This document shows, in pieces, positions 17,080 to 25,971 of a stretch of DNA of 64,000 bases. The DNA is from Rhodococcus sp. B50 (GTDB lineage Bacteria > Actinomycetota > Actinomycetes > Mycobacteriales > Mycobacteriaceae). The translations under genes were made by a program, and so were the position numbers. The DNA is taken from contig NZ_WPAG02000003.1 of assembly GCF_013602415.1 (NCBI RefSeq), forward strand, positions 620,001-684,000, written 5' to 3'. The notes under the pieces were generated by a model. That model saw only the letters and a program-made list of their open reading frames with translations, ran no database searches and was not told where the DNA came from. Positions within the stretch are counted from its first letter, which is position 1; each line of letters starts with the position of its first letter.

Positions 17080-18741
17080 TCAGTCCTTGACGACCGGGAG
17101 GATGATCCGGGACGGACGGCTGGCGTCGTGGTAGATCCGGTTGTTGGCCACCCGCATCTGTGTTGCTTCGGTCACGGGTTCGCCGGTGTTGAGGTTGCGG
17201 TCCCAGCGGGGAAAGCTGCTGGAGGTGACGTGCACGCGGAGACGATGACCGGCCTTGATGAGGATCGAGGTCGACCACAGGTCCACCTCGACCTCGTCGA
17301 TGCGCCCGGGCTGGGTGTGCACACGGGTGATGCCGTCGACGATGTTGCGTGAGATCCCCTTCGAATCCACCTCGCACAGCCGCACCACCCAGTCGGTGGA
17401 CGGGCCGTCGGTGGAGGCGTAGAGGGTCGCGCGGACGCGTCCGGTGATTTCCAGGTCCTCGACGAGTGGTTCGGTGCTGAACACGAGCACGTCATCGCGG
17501 GCTTCGACGTCCCGCTGATTAAAGGGCCCGGGTTGGAACTCGGGCGCCATCACGAGATTGCCGCCGCGCGTCATCACGGGATCGGCCGGGTCGTAGGTGA
17601 ACCCGGATTCCGCTGTCTCGTCGGAGGGGGCATCCCAGTCCAGAGCCCCGCCGGAGCTCAGGTGCAGAGCAGTGTCCTGCGCCCGTGCGAGTGGCCATTC
17701 CTCCTCCGCCCGCCACTCGTTGGCACCCATCACGAACAGCAGGACTCCTGACTTGTGAGCCTCGGTCGCCGGCAGGTCCTTCAACCAGTGGTCGTACCAC
17801 TCTCGATGGAGGTCGACTATCTGCCTGCCGTTGACACCCATCGAACCGAAGCCGAAGTTGACCTCACCGATCATGCCTTCGGCGGGGTTGGTTATCGTGC
17901 GGTGACCCCAGGGGCCCACAATCAGCCGGGACGTCTGACCGCGCGAGCGCATACCTACGTGGTTGTCCAAGGTGCCTTGCAGGAACACGTCGTACCAGCC
18001 ACCGAAGTTGAGAGTGGGAATCGATATGTTATCGAACCGGTTGGACACGCGCGCTTCGTCCATGGTGGCTGGGTCGGCCAGTGCGCGGGTGACTCCGATA
18101 TCGGGCTGGCCCAGGGCCTCGAGAGCGGGTAGAGCCCCCGAGGGAAGCTGCCAATAGGTGTCGCTGGCCATCGACTCCACTGCGGACACCGCGGCGCCGA
18201 AGCGGGCCATCTTCTCGCGCGGGTCGAGCGCCGAGGACATGATCTGACCGAGTCCTTGCCCGAACGCCCAGTAGACGTTCAGGCCGAGCTCGATAGCGCC
18301 GCCTCGGAACATCAGGCCGTCTTCCGGATCGCTCCATGTGATCTCGGGAACGATGGTCCGAAGACTCGGGGCCTGCGCGATGGCCGCGCTCCACTGGGTG
18401 CTCCCGAAGTAGCTCGTTCCGAACATGCCGACCTTGCCGGTGCTGTAGGGGAGGGAGGCAGCCCACTCCACGGTGTCGTAGCCGTCCTCCCGCTCGTGTT
18501 TCCACGGGATCCACTCACCCTCGGAGCCGAATCGGCCGCGGACGTCCTGGTTGATCACCACATAGCCGGCGGGGACCAGCTTCTTGGGGTCGAGGAACGT
18601 GGTCACGGACTTGCCGTAGGGCTGCCGCGTGAGCAGGACGGGGTACTTCCCCTCCGCGGCGGGGCGGTAGACGTCTGCGTACTGCACCGTGCCGTCCCGC
18701 ATCGGTACGGGAACGTCGAGCTCGATTCGGATTTCCTGCAT
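17080..18741 (-). CDS. CocE/NonD-family alpha/beta hydrolase (esterase or acylase)
   Basis: A 553-residue hydrolase of the X-Pro dipeptidyl-peptidase S15/CocE group. The N-terminal alpha/beta-hydrolase domain opens with VPVPMRDGTVQYADVYRP and has the nucleophile motif GTSYFGS with Ser110. The C-terminal jelly-roll domain includes VEARDDVLVFSTEPLVEDLE and the final RIYHDASRPSRIILPVV. Known relatives hydrolyse esters such as cocaine or aminoacyl bonds. Here it is divergent from an acyl-CoA synthetase operon, so I infer that it releases an acid from an ester or amide, which is then activated. No signal peptide, hence cytoplasmic. Confidence 0.9.
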   Translation of the reverse strand: MQEIRIELDVPVPMRDGTVQYADVYRPAAEGKYPVLLTRQPYGKSVTTFLDPKKLVPAGYVVINQDVRGRFGSEGEWIPWKHEREDGYDTVEWAASLPYSTGKVGMFGTSYFGSTQWSAAIAQAPSLRTIVPEITWSDPEDGLMFRGGAIELGLNVYWAFGQGLGQIMSSALDPREKMARFGAAVSAVESMASDTYWQLPSGALPALEALGQPDIGVTRALADPATMDEARVSNRFDNISIPTLNFGGWYDVFLQGTLDNHVGMRSRGQTSRLIVGPWGHRTITNPAEGMIGEVNFGFGSMGVNGRQIVDLHREWYDHWLKDLPATEAHKSGVLLFVMGANEWRAEEEWPLARAQDTALHLSSGGALDWDAPSDETAESGFTYDPADPVMTRGGNLVMAPEFQPGPFNQRDVEARDDVLVFSTEPLVEDLEITGRVRATLYASTDGPSTDWVVRLCEVDSKGISRNIVDGITRVHTQPGRIDEVEVDLWSTSILIKAGHRLRVHVTSSSFPRWDRNLNTGEPVTEATQMRVANNRIYHDASRPSRIILPVVKD

Positions 18742-18806
18742 CCGGTGGTCCTTTCTCGGTTGCCTCGATCCTCATGTGGAGGCAGATGCCCACACGCTAA
18801 CAGTGT

Positions 18807-18834
18807 GAGTACGATATTGTCTTCAATCGTACTC
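18807..18834. promoter_or_regulatory. Palindromic operator candidate between divergent genes
   Basis: GAGTACGAT and its exact inverted copy ATCGTACTC are separated by 10 bp, in the 139-bp gap between the CocE-type hydrolase and the acyl-CoA synthetase. A further half-like element TACGA follows at about 18838-18843. The spacing and dyad suit a TetR dimer; the TetR gene at 16397 is the nearest candidate. Confidence 0.6.
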
Positions 18835-18880
18835 ATTCGATACGAAGAATGATCTACTTGTACTTTCAAGGAGTTGGACC

Positions 18881-20515
18881 ATGCCCATCGTGAACCCCGA
18901 GAACGGGCCTGTGACTGAATCCCCCGATCACGTGGTCGAGCGCATCGTCGCCGAGTACCGGGCGGACACCGCCTCGGCGCCGTGGCTCGTATGTGACCGT
19001 CACCCGGTGGAGAAGGTGGCGTTCCGTTTCGTGGACGCCGACCTCGGTGTCACCGAGATTACATACGGGGAGTTGGCCATTCGCTCGCGCCGCGCCGCCC
19101 GTTTCCTCGCCGAACGGGGCGTCGGGCAGGGGGATCGGGTCGCGAGCCTGATGGGCAAGGGGCCCGACCTGCCCGCGCTGATCCTGGGGATCTGGCGCCT
19201 GGGCGCCGTCTACGTGCCCCTGTTCACCGCGTTTGCTGCCGATGCCATCGCCGATCGCATCGCTGACGCCGGGGTAATGTTGGTGGTCACCGACGTGCAG
19301 CAGCATCCGAAGGTGCGGCAGGTGCCGGTGCAGGTGGTCCTCGATCGCGACCCCGCCGCGGGGGCCGGCTTCGGCGACGCACTTGAATCGGGGCCCGAGT
19401 GGACCGCGCCGACTCCCGTGAGCGGCGGCGAAATCCCGATCGTGCAGATGGCGACCTCGGGCACCACCGGCAAGCCCAAGGTCGTGGTGCACCCGCTGGC
19501 CTACGCCGCCGGCTGGCAGGCCTACATCGAACTCGGGCTCGCCGCCGGGCACAGCTACTGGTGCGCAGCCGACCCCGGCTGGGCCTACGGCCTCTACACC
19601 GCGATCATCGGGCCCCTAGCCGCCGGGGTGCCTAGCATCATCGCCACCGGCACCTTCAAGCCCGAACAGACGTGGCGGATCCTGGCCGAGCTCGCCGTGA
19701 CCGACTTCGCCGCCGCTCCGACCGCCCTGCGAGCACTGCGGGCCAGCGATCCGGGTGTCGACCTGCCGGCATTGCAGCGCATCTCCAGCGCCGGCGAGCC
19801 CCTGACCCCCGAGGTCGGACAGTGGACACGCGAGCGCTTCGGCCTGGACGTGCACGACCACTTCGGTCAGACCGAACTCGGCATGCCCGCCGGGTTCGCC
19901 CACCACCCGGACCTCGAACGCAGCATCGTCCCGCGCGCGATGGGCACCGCCTTTCCCGGCTGGGCCGTGCTGGTCCTGCGAGCCGACTCGGACGAGCCGG
20001 CACCGACCGGGCAGGTCGGCCGGCTGGCGATCGATGTGGCTGCGAGCCCACTGTTCACCTTCACCGGATACGGCGCCACGCGGGATCTGCGCGGGACGCG
20101 ATTTACCGCGTCCGGTAGCTACTACCTGACCGGCGACCTCGCCTCCGTCGACGAGGACGGGGTGATCCACTTCTCCTCACGCGATGACGACGTCATCCTC
20201 ATGGCCGGATACCGCATCGGCCCCTTCGACATCGAGAGCGTGCTGGTGGCCCATCCGTCGGTCGCCGAGTGCGCCGTGGTCGCGACCCCCGACGAGGTCC
20301 GCGGCGAGGTCATCCACGCCTACATCGTCCCGGCCACCACCCCCGAGGACCCCGACGCGCTCGCCGACGACCTGCGCACCTGGGTGCGCACCCGCTACGG
20401 CGCGCACGCCTTCCCCCGCCTGGTCACCTTCGTCGACGCGCTCCCCAAGACCCCCAGCGGGAAGATCCAGCGCGTCGCGCTGCGCTCCCCGGCCGGCAAC
20501 GAGAGAATCCGATGA
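18881..20515 (+). CDS. AMP-forming acyl-CoA synthetase
   Basis: A 544-residue ANL-superfamily ligase that joins a carboxylic acid to CoA through an acyl-adenylate. The P-loop ATSGTTGKPK is at residues 191-200, the A5-type motif HDHFGQTELGMP near 325, the A7 region YYLTGDLASVDEDG near 415, and the C-terminal catalytic Lys in KTPSGKIQR near 535. The overall pattern resembles medium-chain acyl-CoA synthetases and AcsA-like enzymes. Start ATG 18881 follows AAGGAG. Its stop overlaps the next gene by 4 bp. The acid is probably the product of the divergent hydrolase (inference). Confidence 0.92.
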   Translation: MPIVNPENGPVTESPDHVVERIVAEYRADTASAPWLVCDRHPVEKVAFRFVDADLGVTEITYGELAIRSRRAARFLAERGVGQGDRVASLMGKGPDLPALILGIWRLGAVYVPLFTAFAADAIADRIADAGVMLVVTDVQQHPKVRQVPVQVVLDRDPAAGAGFGDALESGPEWTAPTPVSGGEIPIVQMATSGTTGKPKVVVHPLAYAAGWQAYIELGLAAGHSYWCAADPGWAYGLYTAIIGPLAAGVPSIIATGTFKPEQTWRILAELAVTDFAAAPTALRALRASDPGVDLPALQRISSAGEPLTPEVGQWTRERFGLDVHDHFGQTELGMPAGFAHHPDLERSIVPRAMGTAFPGWAVLVLRADSDEPAPTGQVGRLAIDVAASPLFTFTGYGATRDLRGTRFTASGSYYLTGDLASVDEDGVIHFSSRDDDVILMAGYRIGPFDIESVLVAHPSVAECAVVATPDEVRGEVIHAYIVPATTPEDPDALADDLRTWVRTRYGAHAFPRLVTFVDALPKTPSGKIQRVALRSPAGNERIR

Positions 20516-21285
20516 GCGAACTGTTGATCACCCGGGCCGGCGGTGTGGAGACCTGGACCCTCAACCGTCCGCAGACCCGCAACGCCCTCGACCGCACCCT
20601 CGTTGCACAGCTGGGGCAGGCCGTGACGGCCGCCGAGACCGGCGGTGTCGAGGTGGTGGTGCTCCGCGGTGCCGGCCCCAGTTTCTGTGCCGGCGCCGAC
20701 CTGGCGCTGCTCAGCGGCTACGACGCGATGCAGGGCCACACCCCCCGCGAGCACCTGACCGCGATCTGGGATCTCACGCTGGCCATGGAACGCAGCCCCG
20801 TGACCTTTGTCGCGGTACTGCACGGCCACGCCATCGCGGGCGGTCTTGAGCTCGCGCTAGCGTGCGACCTGGTCCTGGCCGCCACTGGCACCCTGATCGG
20901 GGACGGCCATGTCCGCCACAGCCTGCTCGCCGGTGGGGGCGCCAGCGTGCGGATGGTGCGCGATCTCGGACGTCCGACCGCCACGCGTCTGGCGCTGACC
21001 GGCGAGTTCCTGCCCGCCGAACACCCTGCCTTCGGCACCTGGCTGCACACGGTCGCGCCCCCACCCGAGCTCGACGAGGCGTTGCAGGCACTCGTCGCCA
21101 CCCTCACCGTGGTGCCGGCCGCCGCCCGGGCGGGCTACAAACACATGCTCACCGGCGCGAACAGACCACTCGGCATCGCGGACCGGGACCGTGAATTGGA
21201 CGCCTTCGACCGGAACTGGGTGGACAACGACGTCCCCCGGGCGCTGCGTGACTTCCTGGACAAGACCCGAAAGGCAACCCGATGA
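20512..21285 (+). CDS. Enoyl-CoA hydratase/isomerase family protein
   Basis: A 257-residue crotonase-fold protein starting in the ATGA overlap with the acyl-CoA synthetase. It shows the CoA-binding motif NRPQTRNALD and the two oxyanion-hole segments FCAGADLAL (about 59-67) and GHAIAGGLELALA (about 105-117). Where hydratases usually carry a Glu in a PEV-G motif, this protein reads DGHVRHSLLAGGGAS, so the second acid is not evident and the chemistry could be isomerase, hydrolase or lyase instead of hydration. It is followed by an SDR with a 4-bp overlap, a layout that fits one beta-oxidation round. Confidence 0.9.
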   Translation: MSELLITRAGGVETWTLNRPQTRNALDRTLVAQLGQAVTAAETGGVEVVVLRGAGPSFCAGADLALLSGYDAMQGHTPREHLTAIWDLTLAMERSPVTFVAVLHGHAIAGGLELALACDLVLAATGTLIGDGHVRHSLLAGGGASVRMVRDLGRPTATRLALTGEFLPAEHPAFGTWLHTVAPPPELDEALQALVATLTVVPAAARAGYKHMLTGANRPLGIADRDRELDAFDRNWVDNDVPRALRDFLDKTRKATR

Positions 21286-22034
21286 CCGACCGCTACACCG
21301 GCCAGACCGTCCTGCTCACCGGAGGTGCGCAGGGACTGGGCCGCGCCATGGTGCACCGCTTCGCCGCAGAGGGTGCGAGCGTGCACTTCGCCGACCTCAA
21401 CGCCGACGCGGCCGCCGAGACCCTCGCCGGCCTTCCCGGCGACGGACACGCCTTCCATCAGGTCGACGTCACCGACCAGGCTGCCGCCGCGGCCTGGATC
21501 GATGGGGTGGCGGCCAGCGCGGGTCGGATCGACGTGCTGGTCAATAACGCCGGCATCATCCGCGACAACCGCATCGAGAACATCACCGCCCAGGACTGGG
21601 ACGCGGTGATCGCGGTGAGCCTTAACGGCGCGTTCTACTGCACCCAGGCCGCCTTCGCCCACATGCGCGAGCAGCAGTACGGCCGCGTGTTGTCGTTTTC
21701 CTCGATGAGCTGGCGCGGCAACTTCGGGCAGGCGAACTACGTCGCCGCCAAGGCTGGCGTCGTCGGCTTCACCCGGGGCTTTGCCCTCGAAGGCGCCCGC
21801 CACGGGGTCACCGCCAACGCGATTGCCCCCGGACTGATCGACACGCCGATGCTGGCCTCGATGAACGGCCCGGCCCGGGACAAGCTGATCGGGAAGGTCC
21901 CCATGCGCCACACCGGTCACCCCGACGACATCGCGGCGGCCGCCACCTTCCTCTGTTCCCCCGAGGCCCGCTACATCACCGGCGTGGTCCTCGACGTCGA
22001 CGGCGGCATCGGCATCGGCTCCTCCATCCGCTGA
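21282..22034 (+). CDS. SDR-family oxidoreductase (FabG-like)
   Basis: A 250-residue classical short-chain dehydrogenase. The nucleotide-binding motif is TGGAQGLG (residues 13-20), NNAG is at 88-91, and the catalytic Ser, Tyr153 and Lys157 lie in SFSSMSW ... NYVAAKAG. The C-terminus VLDVDGGIGIGSS is typical of FabG-like 3-oxoacyl reductases and 3-hydroxyacyl-CoA dehydrogenases. It is the last gene of the 18881-22034 operon and would oxidise the hydroxyacyl-CoA made by the preceding crotonase (inference). Confidence 0.92.
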   Translation: MTDRYTGQTVLLTGGAQGLGRAMVHRFAAEGASVHFADLNADAAAETLAGLPGDGHAFHQVDVTDQAAAAAWIDGVAASAGRIDVLVNNAGIIRDNRIENITAQDWDAVIAVSLNGAFYCTQAAFAHMREQQYGRVLSFSSMSWRGNFGQANYVAAKAGVVGFTRGFALEGARHGVTANAIAPGLIDTPMLASMNGPARDKLIGKVPMRHTGHPDDIAAAATFLCSPEARYITGVVLDVDGGIGIGSSIR

Positions 22035-22283
22035 CGCATACCTGCGGACTGTCTGAGCGGATCGAGCGCCCGTCGAGAGCGACACCGACCAACACGATTT
22101 CTGATGGACAACTGCCGAATCCGACGACCAGGTCTTCGGTAGCAGAGATGGGGACGGTACTGACAACCGGCACGAGATAATGAGGTGCCCCGGTCGCAGG
22201 GACAGACGGGGGCACGTAGGACAAAGAAAATCGCGCCTGGCGCCAGGGGACGGGGCGACAGGAAACGTCCTTGCCCAATGACT

Positions 22284-22608
22284 GGGCCTTACCCCGGATT
22301 GTGGACACGGGTGGTGGATTACGCGGCGGATGCCAGCGTAGCGGTGTAGAGGGTCTCGTAGGTGTTCGGGACCGGTGTCCGCACCAGGAATGACGCCGTC
22401 GGGTGTTGTAGCGGGTGACCCAGTGGAATACCTGGCGCCGGCATGTGGCCTCGTCGGGCCAGACGTTCGCGTTCTGGAGGACTTCTCGTCTGAGGGCGGC
22501 ATTGAACGATTTGGCGAGGCTGTTGTCGGCGCTCGTGCCGACCATGCCCATCGACTGGGTGACACCGAAACGGTCGCAGAGGGCGGCGAATTCCTTTGAC
22601 GTGTATTG
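22284..22608 (-). mobile_element. IS3-family remnant (e), orfB 3' end
   Basis: The left end GGGCCTTACCCCGGATTGTG at 22284 closely matches the end of the intact IS3 at 25040. The minus strand gives QYTSKEFAALCDRFGVTQSM, GTSADNSLAKSFNAALRREV and YNTRRRHSWC, then a one-base deletion destroys the C-terminus. The remnant stops at TTG (22606-22608), where an IS30 end begins. It is the 3' third of an orfB related to that at 25075. Confidence 0.85.
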
Positions 22609-22806
22609 GGCGAGTTCAACCGGTCGATGCAATACCGGACTACTGGAGTGAGCGTAGCTGTTCGGCGAATACTTCGGCCGGGGTCCGCCAGTCGAGGATC
22701 TTGCGTGGCCTGTTGTTGATCGCAAGGGCGACGGCCTCGAGGTCCTGCGCGGACCACCTGGACAGATCGCTTCCCTTCGGGAAGTACTGGCGCAGCAGGC
22801 CGTTCG
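22609..22806 (-). mobile_element. IS30-family remnant (c)
   Basis: Starts with the IS30 terminal repeat GGCGAGTTCAACCGGTCGATG, then encodes on the minus strand the C-terminal residues LLRQYFPKGSDLSRWSAQDL and NNRPRKILDWRTPAEVFAEQ. It stops abruptly near 22806, where IS21-type sequence begins. As with the IS30 ends at 1724 and 7116, the flanking base triplet is TTG inside an IS3 orfB QYT codon run. Confidence 0.85.
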
Positions 22807-22849
22807 ACGCTCCTATGCCTTGCAGTTCAGGGATGTCGGCAGGAGAGGC

Positions 22850-23073
22850 GAAGATGGCTGCCTAGCGCATGTCGTGCCGAGGACCTGTTCGCGGGCTGGT
22901 GGCAGCTGATCGACCCACTCGGGGCGGTGCCTCGGGTGCTGGTCTGGGACGGCGAAGGCGCGGTTGGACGATGGCGACACCGCAGGTCGGAGCTGATCCA
23001 GGACTGTCAGGGTTTCCGCGGCACGCTGGGCGCGAAGGTGCTGATCTGCAAGCCCGCCGATCCCGAGACCAAG
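22850..23073 (+). pseudogene. IS21-family istA transposase, central fragment
   Basis: From about 22880 it reads RAEDLFAGWWQLIDPLGAVP, RVLVWDGEGAVGRW and GAKVLICKPADPETK, part of the integrase core of an IS21 IstA protein. At AAG 23071-23073 an IS3 element begins. The gene resumes at 27369 (PGRNIERNHDYLETSFLPG), restoring the frame. The N-terminal part before 22850 is lost or frameshifted. Confidence 0.82.
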
Positions 23074-23135
23074 AGCATCGTCGTGTCGCGTACCGGGTCT
23101 GTTGGAGGGTCTCATCACACGGAAGGATGAGATCC

Positions 23136-23457
23136 ATGGGAGCACCGCGAAAGTACCCGGAGGAGCTGAAGGAACGAGCGACGCGGCTGGCAGTCGAGGC
23201 ACGCCGCGATCCAGGATCGAAAACAGGAGCGATCAAGCGGATCGCCGAGCAGTTGGGCATCCATCCCGAGGCCCTGCGCACCTGGGTTCGTCAGGGAAGA
23301 GATCGACGGTGGTGTCCGTCCGGGCACCACGACGGACGAGGCGAAACGGATCGCTGAACTCGAACGCGAGAACCGAGAGCTGCGCCGTGCCAACGAGATC
23401 CTGAAGACGGCGTCGGCGTTTTTCGCGGCAGCGGAGCTCGACCGCAAACTCAAGTGA
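23136..23457 (+). pseudogene. IS3 (f) orfA, frameshifted
   Basis: ATG 23136 follows GGAAGGATGAGAT. It reads GAPRKYPEELKERATRLAVE and IHPEALRTWVRQ, then a one-base deletion near 23290 moves the frame; the second frame continues EEIDGGVRPGTTTDEAKRIA and ENRELRRANEILKTASAFFA to TGA 23457. Intact homologues (5415-5744, 7207-7515) have no shift here, and the site shows no slippery heptamer, so I take it as a mutation. Confidence 0.8.
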
Positions 23458-23508
23458 TCGTCGACTACATCGACGCCCACAAGACCGATTACGGGGTCGA
23501 GCCGATCT
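23454..23508 (+). pseudogene. IS3 (f) orfB, 5' fragment
   Basis: Starts at GTG 23454, overlapping the orfA stop, and reads IVDYIDAHKTDYGVEPI before IS110. It is nearly the same sequence as the 5' orfB piece at 5364-5417. The frame continues at 26484 as CRVLTRAGVQIAPSTYY. Confidence 0.8.
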
Positions 23509-23520
23509 AATGAAACCGGT

Positions 23521-23790
23521 AGCCGTGCCTGGCCCGGACTTCTCGAGCCGATCCGAGCCCGCAGCTCTTGTGCGGCAGACCGTGAGCCGGATCCGGCGCG
23601 GCTCCCACCCTTCGCCTGATGCGGGGTGCAGGGTGGGATATCGGACCGCTGGTCGGTGAGCACTTCGTCGATCAGGACATCACAGTCCTGGCGGGCAGCG
23701 CGTGAGGCCGATCGGTCGGTGGAAGGTTGGCGAGACGGCCGATGCGATGGTGGCCCCAGAGGCCTGCTCATTAGAGCGCCGACGAACCTT
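23521..23790 (+). ncRNA. Predicted IS110 bridge RNA (copy b)
   Basis: In the 352-bp non-coding 5' region: TCGAGCCGATC at 23543-23553 equals the target flank 23497-23507; a CCGCA/TGCGG hairpin follows; CGGCAG at 23573-23578 is the reverse complement of CTGCCG, the core plus right target flank at 26484-26489; ATGCGATG at 23742-23749 equals the element end at 26475-26482; GGCC/GGCC can form a hairpin; CATTAG at 23769-23774 is the reverse complement of CT plus AATG, the start of the element. This reproduces target-binding and donor-binding loops of IS110 bridge RNAs. The transcript limits are not known. Confidence 0.65.
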
Positions 23791-23860
23791 CCCGGTTCGA
23801 CAAGGGACGGGCAGCCGGCCTGGCTACGCGCCCTTCCGAAAGGGAAGGAGAAGATTCCGA

Positions 23861-25039
23861 ATGAACGAGGTGTGGTGTGGAATCGATTGGTCAGAAGGAC
23901 ATCACGATATAGCGGTGATCGATGATCGTGGTGCTGTGCTGGTCACAGAACGCATCAGCGACGACATCGCCGGGGTCGGCCGACTGACCGAGCTGATCCT
24001 CGACCATCGGTCGGAAGGTCTGAACGGACTGCCGATCGCCATCGAAACAACACAGGGTCTGCTCGTGGCGGCGCTGCGATCCGCGGGGGCCGACGTGTAC
24101 GCGATCAACCCGTTGTCGGTGTCCCGGTACCGGGATCGCTATTCACCGAGCAGAGCGAAGAGCGACACCGCCGACGCGCTCGTGCTTGCCAACATCTTGC
24201 GCACCGACTGCGACAATCACCGACGGTTACCGCGGGACAGCGACCAAGCCCAGGCCATCAAAGTTCTCGCCCGCGCGCACCAGGACGCCATCTGGGATCG
24301 GCAGCAGATCACCAGCAAGGCGCGTTCTTTGCTGCGGCAGTACTTTCCCGCATTTCTGGACACCTTCGACGACCTGACCACGATGGGCGCTCGGACGGTG
24401 CTGCGCTTGGCACCGACCCCGGCAGCGGCGGCGATGCTGCGTCCGTCGACGGTGGCCGCCGCCTTACGCCGAGGAGGACGCAAACGTGGTGTCGATGTCG
24501 AGGCCCGCAGGATTGTCGCCGGTCTGCGCAGTCCGCATCTGCGCCAACCGTCATCGGTGGAGGACGCGATGGGTCGGCAAGCACAGGCATACGCCAGGGC
24601 GCTCGCGACAGCAGCCGACAATGTCGATTCGCTCGAAGCGGCGCTGACAACTGAGTTCACCGAGCATCCCGACGCGCCGATTCTGACGAGCTTTCCCGGG
24701 CTCGGTACGATCCTCGGTGCCCGAATCCTGGGCGAAATGGGTGACGACCGTGAGCGTTTCACGACCGCACGCGGGCTCAAAGCCTATGCCGGCACCGCGC
24801 CGGTGACTCGGGCCAGTGGAACGAAGACGACGGTGAGGTTTCGCCTCGTGCGGAACAAGCGACTGAATCATGCCGCCTACCTGTGGGCATTGCCGCTGAT
24901 CCTGCACTCCACCGAGGCCCGAGCCCACTACGATCGGCGCCGCAACAAGGGCGACACCCATACCGCAGCGTCGCGTAACCTGGCCAATCGTTTCCTCGGC
25001 ATGCTTCACCACTGCTTGGACACACGGCAGCTCTACGAC
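23861..25039 (+). pseudogene. IS110-family recombinase, 5' part (copy b, interrupted)
   Basis: Residues 1-393 of the IS110 recombinase, the same as those at 3776-5011 as far as the translation shows: WCGIDWSEGHHDIAVID, RAKSDTADALVLANILR and SFPGLGTILGARILGEMG are all present. After LYD an IS3 element begins at 25040 and adds foreign residues. The last 18 codons lie at 26406-26462 (ATAAFAHPHQELGTTTVP). Confidence 0.9.
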
Positions 25040-25074
25040 GGGCCTTACCCCCGATTCGTGGACACGGTGGTGGA

Positions 25075-25971
25075 TTACGCCGCGGACACCAGCGTAGCGG
25101 CGTACCGGGTTTCGTAGGCGTTCGGGGACAGGTACCGGCACCAGGAATGCCGGCGGCGTGTGTTGTATCGGACGAGCCAGGCGAACACCCGACGCCGACA
25201 GGTGACCGCGTCGGACCAGGAGCCGGCATCCTGGAGGACCTCCCGCTTGAGGGCGGCATTGAACGACTCGGCGAGACTGTTGTCGGCGCTGGTACCGACC
25301 GCACCCATCGACTGGATGACCCCGAGCTCGGCGCACAAGGATGCGAAATCCTTTGCTGTGTATTGCGATCCGTGATCGGAGTGGAAGACGGAACCGGCGA
25401 GGCTGCCGCGTGTGAGCTTCGCGTCGGTAAGAGCATCACGGACGAGTTCGGTGCGCATGTGGTCAGCGATCGACCAGCCCACCAGACGCCGCGAATAGCA
25501 GTCGATGACCGTGGCCAGATACAGGTTGGTCCCGTCGCCGATGGGCAGATACGTGATGTCGCCGACGTACCTGCGGTTGGGTTCACTCGCACTGAAGTCA
25601 CGCTTGACCAGGTCGGGGACCTTCTGATCGGCGGGCTCGGGGATCGTGGTGCGCACTGCGCGGCGTCGCCGGTACCCGACGATGCCGTGTTCGCGCATGA
25701 CGCGGGCAACCCGTTTGTGGTTGACCCGCTCCTCTGCGGGGACGCCGTCGTTGATCTCCGCGGTGATCCTCGGTGCCCCGTAGGTGTTGTCCCCTGTGTG
25801 TACGGTTTTGATCCGCTCGGCGAGCCGCGCATCGGCCTCGGCTCGCGCCGCTCTCGACGGCGCAGCCCGCTGCCAGGCGTAATAGGACGATCGCTCGATC
25901 TCGACGAGCTCACACAGCCGCTTCACCTCGTAGGTGTCGCAGTGGTCGGCAACGAACTGGAAGCGGCTCAC
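25075..25971 (-). CDS. IS3-family OrfB transposase
   Basis: A 298-residue integrase-core transposase. It begins MSRFQFVADHCDTYEVKRLC, has the HTH_21 segment YGAPRITAEINDGVPAEERV, then NRRYVGDITYLPIGDG (first Asp), VFHSDHGSQYTAKDFASLC (second Asp) and SADNSLAESFNAALKREVLQ (Glu). The start overlaps the orfA stop by 4 bp (25968-25971). The remnant at 22284-22608 is a close relative. Confidence 0.93.
   Translation of the reverse strand: MSRFQFVADHCDTYEVKRLCELVEIERSSYYAWQRAAPSRAARAEADARLAERIKTVHTGDNTYGAPRITAEINDGVPAEERVNHKRVARVMREHGIVGYRRRRAVRTTIPEPADQKVPDLVKRDFSASEPNRRYVGDITYLPIGDGTNLYLATVIDCYSRRLVGWSIADHMRTELVRDALTDAKLTRGSLAGSVFHSDHGSQYTAKDFASLCAELGVIQSMGAVGTSADNSLAESFNAALKREVLQDAGSWSDAVTCRRRVFAWLVRYNTRRRHSWCRYLSPNAYETRYAATLVSAA

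Noticed and set aside
1724..22806. The repeated GGCGRRTTCAACCGGTCG sequences as a dispersed regulatory repeat
   Set aside because: They are the terminal repeats of IS30 elements, each followed by transposase sequence or an IS3 inserted into it.
23280..23300. Programmed frameshift in IS3 (f) orfA
   Set aside because: The shift falls inside orfA, well before the orfA-orfB overlap, with no slippery heptamer. Intact relatives have no shift there.
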